Assembly: GCA_019648995.1 (NCBI GenBank)
Contig: BLXT01003735.1
Span: 1,302,950-1,339,473 of the forward strand
Direction of reading: 5' to 3'
Length of the DNA stretch: 36,524 nucleotides
Source: Plakobranchus ocellatus
Lineage: Eukaryota > Mollusca > Gastropoda > Plakobranchidae
Shown here: piece after piece, positions 23,401 to 34,800 of the stretch
Position numbering within the stretch: the first letter of the stretch is position 1
Layout: every line of letters starts with the position of its first letter
Program-made: the position numbers and the translations under genes
The notes under the pieces: model-generated
What the model saw: only the letters and a program-made list of their open reading frames with translations
The model's database searches: none
Told to the model about the DNA's origin: nothing

Positions 23401-25765
23401 TTGACTTTATCCATTTTCAGGGGTTAACACCTAAGCAACCTCAGGTCTTCTCAATCTGGCATCGCAGAAAAATGCCAATTAAAACCTCAAAAAATGCCCA
23501 AAAAAATGCAACAACAATCAGACAAACATGCAAGAAATTCATACAATTGCAACAAAAATTGAGGCGTACATCGTGAATGTAACATAAATACCGGTGAACC
23601 GGTAAGTTTTTAAAATAAAATTAAAAAAAAATAACAAAAAAGAGCTAAATGTAAATGTAATGTATGAACTTCTCCAAAGTAATTTGCAATCATTAAATTG
23701 AAAGATTATCAAAAGTAAGTAGGCCTGCACAGATTAAAAACTTTTTTTTTCAGATGTTATTATGATTGCCAAGTTTATTCCCTTCCTCCTAGTCCTACAT
23801 TAATACGGTAACAGTTTTAAACATGAACTTCAACTCTTAAACACTTTTACACTGTTTGAGATTAGGCTATTCACTGTTAAAAGCATTGATTTTGTTATCC
23901 TTATTTATCATCTTTATCATCACATTTGCATGTGCAGCTAATAAAAGCATGGCGCTAAAGAAAACCTGAGCGGGGGGGGGGGGGGGGGGGNNNGGATCGA
24001 CCTTTTTTGCTCGCGGCCGCTCTTACTCACATTAAAAAATAAAAACAAAAAATAGTAGCAATCTACAGACTGAAACCAAAAAAGCCTCACGTGTGCACAA
24101 AGAATATATCTTTATTTTCACGTGCAATTTATAAAAAAAAATTATATTGAAAGAGAAATTTTCCATGAAAATCTAGGCCTCGGCGCTGCTGATGGAGGAT
24201 TTGGCTACCATATTCGGTCTTAGAGCCAAAACTTGGCCAGCTTGGCAAAGCCAGTATGTCGGGAAATGAAAAATTATTTTTAAAAACCTTTAAAAATCTG
24301 ATTTTGATCGCTATTAAAATTACGAGGAGAAATGAGAAAAAATGCGGAAAAAGTGCGGGAAAGTAAAAAAATGCGGCAGCAAATTTGCCAATGCGGCCGC
24401 GTTAAACCGCGATGCCAGCTCAATGGGCAGGGTGGGCAACGCCCAACCAGACTGGCTGGGGCCTGACCAGCCTGCATCGACCAAAGTTAATTAATTTTCA
24501 TAAAGATTGGTCTGAGGATTAATGTAATGCACTGATCCAAAATTTGATACCATCCATGCAAGCCATGGCAGGATTTAGGATTAGCCCCTTTGGGAAGCAT
24601 GTGGTGGGGTAATGCACACAGTGACTGGAATAGAGAAAAAAATTCCCTCCCAACATTTCCCCTTATAGGCTATATTCCAACTTTTTTGTCTCTGTCTTTT
24701 TCTCTTTTTCTGTTTTGCTTTTTTTTCCAGCCTTGTGCTGTTGACCCTCATGCTGTTGATTTCATCAGAAAAAAAAAAATACTTAAATAAGGAACTAAAA
24801 AAAAAACAGCACCAACTTGTGGTGTTGACTTTAAGAAAGAGTTGACCTCAAGTGTGGCAAATTCTTTCAGACTTCAATGCATTTTTGAAAAGTGATAACT
24901 ATTAAAAATAGTCAAGAACATAGTGGGTATAAATAATCTTTTAATTCAATAATTTGAATTAGGTCTTACACCTACAAAAATCAAATGTAAGAGATCTTTG
25001 ATATCAATGAAAAGGTGTTGGCCAACACAAAAAAATATGTTATGATTGGGTAAAACTGAATCTAGCTTGAAATTTCTAGGATCAATAATTGTTTTCCAGT
25101 ATAATTATTATTATTATAGCATGATTCATTCCATTCATACCATTTTTATAACCTATCTCTGAATCAAGTAACAGAAGTATTTTCTGTCAAGATCTATATG
25201 ATTGCCTTTAGTTTGTACACATACTCTGTTCGTAAAATTTAAATGAGCGTAAATAGAGTCTAGAATCTCAAGATTTCATTTATATCCCCCTAAGGCAACA
25301 CTGTGTATGCTGTTTAAATTCCCTTCATTGGTTTTTTTTTTCTTTTCTGGAATTACAACAAATTACAAGTGACAATTTTTCTGATAGGCCAGGTGCTTTC
25401 CAGGCTGAATTCATGCAATAAAATATAGCTAAGTTTAAGCATGGTAATGAATGATTGTGTTTATATTTGTTCAACAAATCACGTAGGTTTAGATCTAGAT
25501 CTAGTCAATGTGATAGTGCAATAATGTAGTGCATTTTACCAAAACTACCTCTCCTACCTTACCTAGCCCTACTGAAGATGTCAATTGCGGATGTAATTAA
25601 TGCACATTGAGTCACTGAAATAGCATGGTTTCTTGTGCGCATAGGAATTAAATTTTTTTCTTCATCGGTAAGGGCACTTTCAAATTGTAGAGATGATAAA
25701 TTTCTTGTTATATCATTTGTTGTTTCTTGTTTGCTTGAAGCCTGCAAGCGCGTCACCAGCGCCAT
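20287..25765 (-). CDS. NOXRED1: NOXRED1-like NADP-dependent oxidoreductase domain protein, complete, 5 exons, 370 aa
   Basis: Exons 25765-25563, 23225-23026, 22510-22169, 21533-21326 and 20446-20287 join in phase (1113 nt including TAA). The family is related to pyrroline-5-carboxylate reductase (ProC), but its substrate is not established. A Rossmann nucleotide-binding loop is visible: VGIIGCGRLGSQIAHCLL (about 97-114, GxGxxG). The second strand ends ISTRRPETL, whose Arg pair fits NADP rather than NAD. Next comes the family-typical block GVECYFNNERLVSSAHVV and FCVLPSQMPGV. The C-terminal exons carry a helix-rich dimerisation-type region (DDKVAESIILAVVN, TYSQTLTVIRAAVFGE). Length is close to the vertebrate protein (about 359). 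The start is the first in-frame ATG (25765), with A at -3 and G at +4; an in-frame stop lies shortly upstream. The gene converges with kindlin and diverges from FAM50. Family assignment rests on recalled similarity and motif order. Confidence 0.9.
21326..21533 (-). CDS. NOXRED1: NOXRED1-like exon 4
   Basis: The acceptor CTGCATAG lacks a strong pyrimidine tract, but phase fits exactly (G|AT gives Asp). It encodes LVVSTDDKVAESIILAVVN, then the helical SSLTYSQTLTVIRAAVFGE and KDFGLKESDGEKE. Donor AG|GTATAG. Confidence 0.9.
22169..22510 (-). CDS. NOXRED1: NOXRED1-like exon 3
   Basis: AA completes Glu after acceptor CAAAACCAG. The exon reads YLQHKGVECYFNNERLVSSA and FCVLPSQMPGVCEDIKDHIS, then the rest of the Rossmann fold to CPIGVEKK. 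Donor GTGAGT leaves one base of Asp. Confidence 0.93.
23026..23225 (-). CDS. NOXRED1: NOXRED1-like exon 2 (Rossmann nucleotide-binding loop)
   Basis: A T-rich acceptor ending CCTAG, then the base that completes Arg. The exon encodes DAKLRQINPGK, VGIIGCGRLGSQIAHCLL and ISTRRPETL. Donor GTATTC follows one base of Glu. Confidence 0.93.
23342..23411. mobile_element. Possible pogo/Tigger-like transposon terminus
   Basis: It begins CAGTGGAATCC and contains the imperfect inverted pair GATAAAGCCAAC (23354-23365) and GGTTGACTTTATC (23399-23411). This style is seen at ends of pogo-type Tc1/mariner relatives. The second end and the TA target are not found. Confidence 0.3.
23450..24424. mobile_element. 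Candidate short-TIR non-autonomous DNA element
   Basis: CTGGCATCGCAG at 23456-23467 and its inverted partner CCGCGATGCCAG at 24407-24418 agree at 11 of 12 bases. Both are flanked by the direct repeat CTCAAT (23450-23455 and 24419-24424), as expected for a 6-bp target duplication. Subterminal A-rich AAAAATGC motifs recur at both ends. An assembly gap lies inside, so the 963-bp length is uncertain. No transposase is visible. Confidence 0.4.
23972..23993. other. G homopolymer (19) followed by 3-N assembly gap
   Basis: G19 immediately before NNN. The sequence right of the gap is locally GC-rich with GCGGCCGC. Join quality here is doubtful. Confidence 0.95.
25490..25504. repeat. AGATCT-motif copy
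   Basis: TAGATCTAGATCTAG, a palindromic hexamer repeated. Similar copies occur at 26121, 26261, 27044, 32521 and 34653. Confidence 0.8.
25563..25765 (-). CDS. NOXRED1: NOXRED1-like exon 1 (start)
   Basis: The ATG at 25765-25763 opens MALVTRLQASSKQETT, then LSSLQFESALTDEEKNLIP, resembling the N terminus of vertebrate NOXRED1. The donor is AG|GTAAGG after SRA, leaving two bases of an Arg codon. Confidence 0.85.
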
Positions 25766-28630
25766 TTTGTTTCTATGGGCCAAGAGAACTTACTCCGTTG
25801 TAATTTAGATGTAAAATACAAGAGTGTGCTCCCTTAGTCTATCTTTGGTCTATGAAACCATCAATGAATGAAATGGCAACGGTCTAGAACCAGAATCTAG
25901 ATTTCTGAGGTAGATCAAGATTGTTAAAATACTATTAACTAACAGAAAATTATTTCTTTCTAAGCAAAGATATTGCGGTTCTACATACACAGCAATATTC
26001 CAATATTTATGACAATAACAAAATGAAGGCAATTTTTTCAATGATATTATGTTGACAGTTATAAAAATTTGTGTGGTTGCACAAAAAAAACCGTCGGATG
26101 TTGCACAGGCTTATTTTGAACTAGATCTAGAGCCATTAGAAGTTGATTACCGCGTTCGTGGCCAAAATTGAGACCTCAGTTTGGTTTCAACAAAATCTCC
26201 AGTTTTTCAACTTCATAATCCACTATGTTTGATAAATTTGTAAAACTTATAATCTAGAAACTAGATCTAGATCTAGACTATCTAATTATACATTTTTTGT
26301 ATCTTGATCAGGTTTGTGTCAATGAAAGCCAAAAAACGCAGGCCAATTTTCAAACATAACGCCCGATTCAAATCACAATTGCTAGGTCTACATTACAGCA
26401 ATGGCAGTTTCTTGGCTGTTAAATGGGCATGAAAATAAATTAACCTGGTTGAGCGCACAGCAGTTTTTTTTTGTTATCTTACAGATCTGCTGAATTAAAA
26501 AAAAAAAGCCACAATCTGATGATGCAAGCAATTTGCATTTAGTATCCGATAAAGCTCTTCAAATCATAGATATCTTTATATATTATTGATTGTTTACCAT
26601 TGAAAGCATTAATTATAAGTTTATTGCAATTTTAAAAAATGTTTACAAAGTTCAGTTCTTCACCTTTCGATCAAAACTTGACCAACCCACATTTGCAGCC
26701 TCAATGAATGACTTGAAAATTGCAAAGTTCTTAAATCTATATGTAGCAGTTTCGATGATGTCCATTTTATTTTATGAAAAACATGACGCAGATGATGAAC
26801 GAAGCAAAAGTAGTGAAGAAATTTCTCTGTCTTGATAATATGATATAAAGCCATAGACAATGTCTGCCAGTGTATCCTGTTTTCTTTCATTGTCTCTTCT
26901 TCTCTACTTCCTTTTCTCTCTCTGGCCTTGATCTAGATCTTGTTAAACCTCTCTTGTCGTTTGTTGTTGATGTTTGGAAGCTAGATCTAACTTAAAACTG
27001 TAGTTTTGACAGCCTTCAAGTCATTAAATATATAGATCTACTTTAGATCTAGATCTAGAGATCAAAGTTAAATGTGGTAGATTAATTATAGAACTGGAGG
27101 TGTAATACTCAGTGATGAGCAATGATATAAGATGGGCCCAAAATGTTAAATTCCTTTAAATAAAATGTTCATTTTCACCAAAAAAACATTTGTTACGATA
27201 CTGATATGTGGGTTACAATGGACGGTAGTGAGGTGTATGTGTGCCATGTGTCTGTAAAGCCAATTTGACTATCTTTTGAAACCATTTTCTCAAAACTATG
27301 TTTCCTCAACCGGTCCACTTTAAAACTCATAATTTTTTAACTAAATAAGATAGAGTCTTCAAATAAAGAGCAAAATGCTCATGAATGTTTGGGAAATCCA
27401 AAACTGTCTTTCTCAATTTTTTTTTATCTAGACCCATGTGAAGGGTTTTCCTGAGCGGCCACACATTTATCAACAGTTACAAATAATCGTCCACAAGCAA
27501 CATCTTTTACAATTTTTGGAAAAAAATGATCACTGTTTAGGATAATAGTGACCTACTTTTGGTTGACCAAGTCTGTTCGAGCAGATAATTGAGAAGTTTA
27601 AACAAGTTCACAAGTGATCTCAAGAAATTGTGTTTTATTTTAAAAATGGTCATATATGATGGTTTGTTTGGTAGTCCAGATTTCATAAACATACTTTTCT
27701 TGTGTGCACATTCAGAAGATTTGCCAAAATACTTTGTACACTTTTGAAAAAGTAATGAAAACACACTACTTTTGTATTGAAATGGTAGATGTCACTTGAT
27801 TCTATTTTCCAGAAATAATAGTAAAGACATTAAGCTTATCTGGTCACCAGAACCTTCCTAAATCTAAAACAGTAAACAAATCTATAAATAAAAATACACT
27901 GTTACTGAAATAGGCTTAGCCAAGACAGATGTAGAATTTGACTGAATATTACAAGCAAACAAGGCTAGATAAAAAGATTAGCCATTTGGAATCTAGATGT
28001 AGGCCCAATTTTCACACTACAATTTCCCACTAAATTGATTCAACCACCCAACAGTATGTTACATCATAACTGTGTGTCCATTTATGGCCGTTTTTTATGT
28101 GGCTGCTATGTTGAGATGTAAGCTAGTCCATGTAGAAACATGTTTGTACAGAAATTTTTCCTTCTTCTCTAGTATTTAAATCTTTTCATGTTTTGAATCT
28201 TTTTTGCCAAACTTTCTTGATTTTAGTATCTATTTGTACACGATATTATCAGTTCCTGCTCAATTTTTATATTTATTATTATTTATTTATAAAAATGTAT
28301 CTTATACTAATGTAATGTTTACTTCAATATATTTTTCCTTGTCAGAACCGACCTGGCTGGGGTAGCTTTGATGTTTTGATTGTCTAAGTGATTATAGTTA
28401 CAGAAGAACTTTTTTTTGTTTGCTTTGCATCTAATATAGGATAGTTTTGTACAGGTTGCACATATCCCTTTAGTTTGAAGAAACATAACAGAGTGTAAAA
28501 AGTAGATACATTGATTAATAATTGTAGATATTTTTTTTTTGACTTTGGCATCAATTATCACTTATATAATTCATCCAGGTTGATTTGAGTAAAGTCCAGG
28601 TCTTGAGGCAAAGTTGAGGCACTTAAAAAT
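25766..28630. other. Divergent intergenic region between NOXRED1-like and FAM50
   Basis: About 2.9 kb with no recognised exon. It must hold both promoters, and possibly untranslated 5' exons. It contains four of the six long copies-or-cores of the AGATCT palindromic motif found between 26121 and 27058. A possible TATA box lies at 28563-28569. Confidence 0.6.
28563..28569 (+). promoter_or_regulatory. Possible TATA box of FAM50
   Basis: TATATAA lies 62 bases upstream of the FAM50 ATG. In such AT-rich DNA the motif is expected by chance, and no start site can be confirmed. Confidence 0.2.
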
Positions 28631-28823
28631 ATGGCCCATTACAAAGGTGCTGCAAAGGAGGCTGGCAGGGCAGCTACTCTTATGAAGAAGAGAGTGAAGG
28701 AGCAAGAAGAAGCTGAAGCCAAGAAGAAAAAGATTGAAGAGGAGCTTGCAATTGGGAATATTCACAACAAATTTGCTACACACTATGATGCCATTGAGCA
28801 ATCTTTGAAAACCAGTACAATAG
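28631..28823 (+). CDS. FAM50: FAM50 exon 1 (start)
   Basis: The ATG is followed by 64 codons ending [14 protein letters not shown], plus one base of Gly before donor GTAATA. The context AAT-ATG-G suits initiation. A non-coding upstream exon cannot be excluded. Confidence 0.94.
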
Positions 28824-31800
28824 GTAATAGTTTTCAAGGTCTATAAAAACTAGACTTGATAAATGCTAGAAATGTTTTGGTTTTTTTTTCAAATAGGATT
28901 TACTATTTCATAGTTACATTAAGTTGTTTCTGGTTTCTGCAAGTTTTCATCTTTGAAGATTCTCACAACCTTTGAAATATATATGTTCTTATAAGTTACG
29001 GTTTTTAAGATTTTTTTTTGCTTGCAAATCATCAACAACCCTTGAAATATATATGTTCTTTTAAGTTATAGTTTTAAAGTTTTTTATGCAGTTTTGCAGC
29101 GTGAAAATAAAACAAAATTACATGACAGATTAGAGGGCTGATTAGCTCTCTTATGTAAAATATTGATGAATTTACAAGCCAGTTTTGATCCAATATTATA
29201 ATTGAGTTGTTTACTATTAGACTTTTGACAAGAGCAGTTCACCATCAGTGATGTAATCATACTCCAGCTTTTCTGTTTATAATCTGATATTTAGTATGTA
29301 TTGGTTTTTGAGGTTACTTCATCATATTGCAGCACTGAAAGTGAAAGCAGGTTTCATCAAGCAAAATTTCTGTTTTTTAAATGCATGATTGTTACTGTAA
29401 TGAATTGCAGCTCTTATTAAAGCAATGCAGTATTTTTTTTTATCAGGTCTGGTGACACTCAATGAGATGAAAGAGAGACAAGAAAATGTTGTCAAAGAAA
29501 GAGAGCGGCAGCTAGCTAAAAAACATGCAGAAGCTCGGCTTATGGAAAAAGCTAAAGAGGATAAAAAGAGAAAAGATCAGAAAAAAGTAAGCAGGTATAA
29601 GACAAACATTAAAGTTAGAGTCTGATTTCAGTCTGTAAGAAATAAAACATATGCCCTTTCTTCATCGGAAGTAGAGAAAAATGTAAAAGGCATCATTTGG
29701 CTGATCGCTGAAATTTTTTCAACTTAAAACAGCCAAACTGAAAAAAGAGTTACAGTTTCTGAAACTTCAGATCGTCCAAACTAGGATTTTGCGGAATCAC
29801 TCCTGTAGCCTTAGTGTTAATTGCCTTTTTTTTTTCTGCATTGACCGCTCTTCGATGCTGACACCTTGCAAATTATTCTGGTTTGGCCGTTCTATCCATC
29901 GAACAAAGATTCCAAATTTTTCCGCTTATGCCACTAGATCAGTAGTGGAATCAGCTCTTGCAAGGATCTGTCTTTTCCTCATACATTTTTTTCTTTATTT
30001 TGCTTGAGTGAGAAAAAGAGTGCAAATCTGAGAATGAGTGGTATAGATAGATAGATGACTAGATAGATAATAGTTCAATCAATAGCTTATGTGGCAGAGA
30101 GATAGAAAGTTAGAAAGCGAGAGAGTAAAATTATGGATGGCTTGCAAGCCAAAGTCGGAAAAAAAATAATACTTTATTTGTTAATTATGAATAAATGACT
30201 AGTTAAAATATAACTTCAAATATCTTTGCTATGTCATTTTATCAAAACGCATACTAAGCAAAAAGCAATTATGTCAATAAATGCGCCCACAGTTCACTTT
30301 TTCCCAAAGTGTGTGTTTTCCCTTTCCTTTCACCAATTATGAAAAAAACAATTTTCTTGACTTTATTCTCTTGAATTTTCCGTTCTAATTGATGCAAACA
30401 TCTATTCTTAAAATGTGTCTACATCAAAACAATTTCTTAAAGCTTCAGCATTTTTTTTATATCTGGATTTAACAGATGTAGCACAACCATCCTTGAAACA
30501 TTGAGCCATCAATGAAATAACACCAAATTTTCTCGGCTGTTCTTCGACAACAATCATAGGCCATATCACAGCCATTACGTTTTTTTCTGCTTCGGGTGGA
30601 TCACATCCTTTTGTTTTTTAATAATTTAATCTTCTTGGCCAGACAAAGGATACAGAGTGATACATTTCAAGAATCCCTTTGATATAAAATGTGAGAATTT
30701 ATTGTAGAAATTTAATGATGATCTAATGTTAGTTATTGTGTCTGATAAGCCAAACAAGATAGGAGGCTAAGCTTATCATTCTTTTTTCAATCAATATTTT
30801 AGGAAGACCTTGAATTAAGTCCTTTTTAAATAATTTGCTATTACTTTGTACATCTGCATTTCTTTTTGCATTTCCTAGATCACAATGTTATCATTTGATT
30901 TTGAAGAAGAGGAGGATGAGGATGATGATGAGACAAAATCTGACAGTGGTAGCCCAAAAGCAGAAAAGAAGTCATCCGGAAGTTCTGATGAGGCCTGCTC
31001 AGTTAAAGAGGAATTGGATGACATGACTGAAATAGACCAAAAAGATACTAAAAAGAAAAAGAGATTAGGTATGTTTCTCATGTTTTCTGTATATCTTTGT
31101 GATGGGCATGTGAATAATCTAAAGCAGCTTGTTTTTATGTTTAATATTAGGCTTATAAATTTTTGCATTGAGGCTTGCAAATGAAGTTATAGGTAAATAT
31201 GCTATTGCTCTTTTGAAGTAACCTATGTCAACTTGGGGGAGCGGTGGCTCATCTGGTAGGGCAGTTGGGTACCAAATCAAAGGTCCTGGGTTTGAATTCC
31301 AGTCCAGGCCAAGTCAATTTTTCATTGCTCCTCTGTGTCCACCCAGCATTAAATGGGTAGCTAGATCTCTTAAGATCCAGCGAAAGTAAAGACAGCGAGG
31401 AAAGCAATGGCAAACTACCTCATGATGCCTTATGCCAAGAACAATAAGGACCCTACTCCTGGTTCCCCGATGCTTGGACTAAGCGTGGGACCCACTTTAC
31501 TTTTTTGCTTATGTCAACTTAAAACAAAAAAAAAAGACATCTGGGAACATGAACATTTTCTATGATAAATGTGGATAGATATTTTAAAGAACTGAACAAA
31601 GGAAATTGCTTTGGTTGCATTGGGAAGAGTTTATTTAAAGATAAATTTATAAGCAAAACAAAAGTGGAATTAAATGCAAATGGGTCTCCTGTCTTTAAGT
31701 CATCATGGTTATATTTGAAAAGTAGGAACACCATTTAGGTATTTTATTTTAGGCCTATTTTGAAAGTTATGGGCATACAAAGGTTAAGAGAATTGAATTA

Positions 31801-34800
31801 GGCATTTTATTGAGAAAATAAACTCATTTCTATTTTAATGTTGCGTTTTTCATAACAGACTTTGCCAAACAGTAAAAACATCTTTTGAGCATAGCTATGA
31901 TGAGTTTTTATTCAACAATTAATTCATGAAAAATTTTTCCAGCATTAATGCTGAAATCTTTGTAACAATATTTGTTATAGATATTTAAATTTCACTTGAA
32001 AGCTTGGTGCTCTGGTTCTTCAAAATACAATTGAATATGATTAGGTCAAATATGGATTCCTCTTAATCAGGAATTGTTCTGTTTTTCCTTGCCAGTTCCT
32101 TCTTTGTGTCTTTACAATTTCTGTTTTTCCTTGCCAGTTCCTTCTTTGTGTCTTTACAATTTCTAATCTTTCGTCCTAAACTATTTGCCCTCCAATTATA
32201 CAAAAACATCTAGGGCGATAAGAAATTTTTCAGACTACCACTAATATCATGTAGTTGTTCCACGTGTACAGCTTACATCATTAAAATCTTAATTGAAATT
32301 GTAAATAGCCAGCACTATTAACACTACACAGTTGCTAACTTTGCCTACCCACTCCCATCCTCTCCCTCTTCTACTCTCGTCTTGCAAGTGCTTTCTCTTT
32401 AGGCATTGCTAGATGTAAGAGAGAATATTGCCTATCTTTTAAACAAACAAGCAAGCAATTGCCTTATCATAAGAAATGATGCCCACCCTGCCCCTCCTGC
32501 ACTCTGTCCCAATTCTAGGGCTAGATCTAGATCAGTGCCTGGCACTATGTGAAGTGCCTACAGGCAGGACTTTGTTTGGCAAAATTTACATCCTGATTCT
32601 CCTGCACTCAGTCCTTGTTGACTATACACTCCAAATTTGAGGGATAGACAAGTAACAAACCTATAGGGCAAAGAGAGACAAGCAATGCCAAACCCATTTC
32701 AGTTTGGTTCAGTCACAGTCGTTGTCACTAAGCCAAAGTGGTGGGCTTGGCGACACACATAACCAGCACAACCTAGTAGTGGATTTGCATAAAAATCTTC
32801 ACAGCTATTTATGTTTCATTTATTTCCTACCTCTTGATCTTCCTCTGATAGTCTTTCTCATCACTTCATACCTAAACTAGCAGAATTATATTTTGTATGT
32901 CCATCTGAATCATTTTGTTTTGATTTAGGATTATTTTTTCAGATGTCATCTACCAATAGTTTCCCGTTTGCTTTAAAAATAAATCTTTGTAAATAATGTT
33001 TCACCTCAGATTTCCATCAAATTTTAAGTTCTACTGTAAGTGAATAATATCATTATTCCTCATGGTAGATGTTCATTCAAACAACAGAATACAATGATTG
33101 TTTTGACTTTGAATAACATATGGCAAAATAAATGATATGAGGTGTCTTATAACAAAGGCGCTTAGGAGATTAAAAAGTTCAACCATCTTTAAAGTGAGTT
33201 TTGGATGGGTTAAGCTTTCTACCAACAGCAGGTGACCTGCTTTCCCCGAAAGTCTGTGTCATACACAAATGCAATCAAAATACAAGCTATTCACAACACA
33301 ATTCCCCTATAAATGATAGCTCAATGTAAAAGAATAAAACCATGACCAGATCAGTAATTAAAAGGCATTTTTTTCTGGTGATCTTTTAATAATGGTTTCA
33401 AATCAGTTTCAAGCAAAAATGCACGCACTACACTAAAAGCTATGGCTATTTATAAGTTGAGATGACATAGTGGCTGCAAGGTAAAAATATTACATTCAAT
33501 CCACATGTGACCAAATCTGTGCCTTATACTTTAATTTTACATTTAAAAAAAAAAAAAAAATAGGGAGTTTTGACAGGTTTTCTCAAATAGCCACCACATA
33601 AAATATTTTACACATTTTACAACTCCATAAACAATTTACTATATTATATACCCTAAAATTTCAGCTTATAATCACTGAAATTTTGTAACAAAGATTTCTT
33701 ACATATCTTTCTAATGGTTAAGTAAAAAATACCAAATTCAAACCTTAATTAAGACAAATTGATTCAGATGGCCGTGCAAAATATGGTGGCACCATATTCA
33801 GCAAGAAATTTTTAGGAAAAAGCGTCCATGGCCATTAAATTAGGCATGAAGCAAGACCCCCTCCTTCCCCAGTGTTCAGTAAGGTCTAAAAAAATGCCCT
33901 GCCCTTTAAATAAAGCATTCACCAGAAGAAAAAGCCTTAACAAAATTTTTTTGTCTTATTTCTTGAAAAAGAACAAAGTGATTACAAAATGAAATGCTCA
34001 CAAAACTTTCCTCTACAACAGAAGAGAAGTAACCACAGTTACAATAGTTGAGAATTTTTTGGTCTTCAAGATCTCAAGTAGATCCTCTCACTAAACCAAG
34101 GAATTAGCAGCACCAATAGATCTTTCATTAGGTTGTCAGTTAAACAGTCTTACAACTTTATGTTTGATGGTCGGGTGGAAAATTTTCCAAAGGGCAGACC
34201 CCACATTCTGTTGTTTATTTATTTATTTATATTGATTTAAAAGGACGCTTTAAAACTTTAGTTTTTCTCACATATATTATTTATTTGGAAATCTGTCAAA
34301 CATAACAATTACATTGTACAAAAACAAGATTCAAGCCTTTATAAATATTCAGCGAATGGCGGTTTCTTGTAAATAAATACACTTTAGTCAAGTCATACAC
34401 AACCACCTTGTTACTGTTGGCTGGCAGTTACTGATAATGAACATGGCAATGCACTTTCGATTATAATTTCTTTTGGAACATTATATTTATTACACACTTT
34501 ACTTTATTAGTGATTCATTTCTACAGAATTTGTGTGTAAAGTGTTTTCTCTCTTTTTTTTTTTCTTCTTTTTCTGAAAGTAAACTAGGTATAGGCCCTAC
34601 CTAATAAGTCTACATCAATATTGCTCTTCAGCCAAGCACTTCTCAAAACATTTAGATCTAGATCTAGGCCAACACTAGACTGATCGGTTTTTTATGTGAA
34701 AAGTAGCAGATAATGCATACTTTATCTAAATATAGTAGAAAAAAAAATTGTTTTTATGTATTTGCGCTAAAATAACCTACTTTTTTAAAAAAAAAGATCT

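Larger units (their letters stand above)
23226..25562 (-). other. NOXRED1-like intron 1 carrying mobile-element remnants and a gap
   Basis: This 2.3 kb intron contains a pogo-like terminus (23342-23411), a candidate 963-bp short-TIR element (23456-24418) and a G19 run followed by NNN (23972-23993). A more GC-rich stretch with the only NotI-like GCGGCCGC sites in the window also lies here. No coding exon was recognised in it. Confidence 0.7.

Noticed and set aside
25559-25783. NOXRED1 start at 25783
   Set aside because: That codon is TTG. The first in-frame ATG is at 25765, with a better context.
30875-31180. 101-codon minus-strand frame with poly-Ser
   Set aside because: Shadow of the acidic FAM50 exon 3 on the opposite strand.
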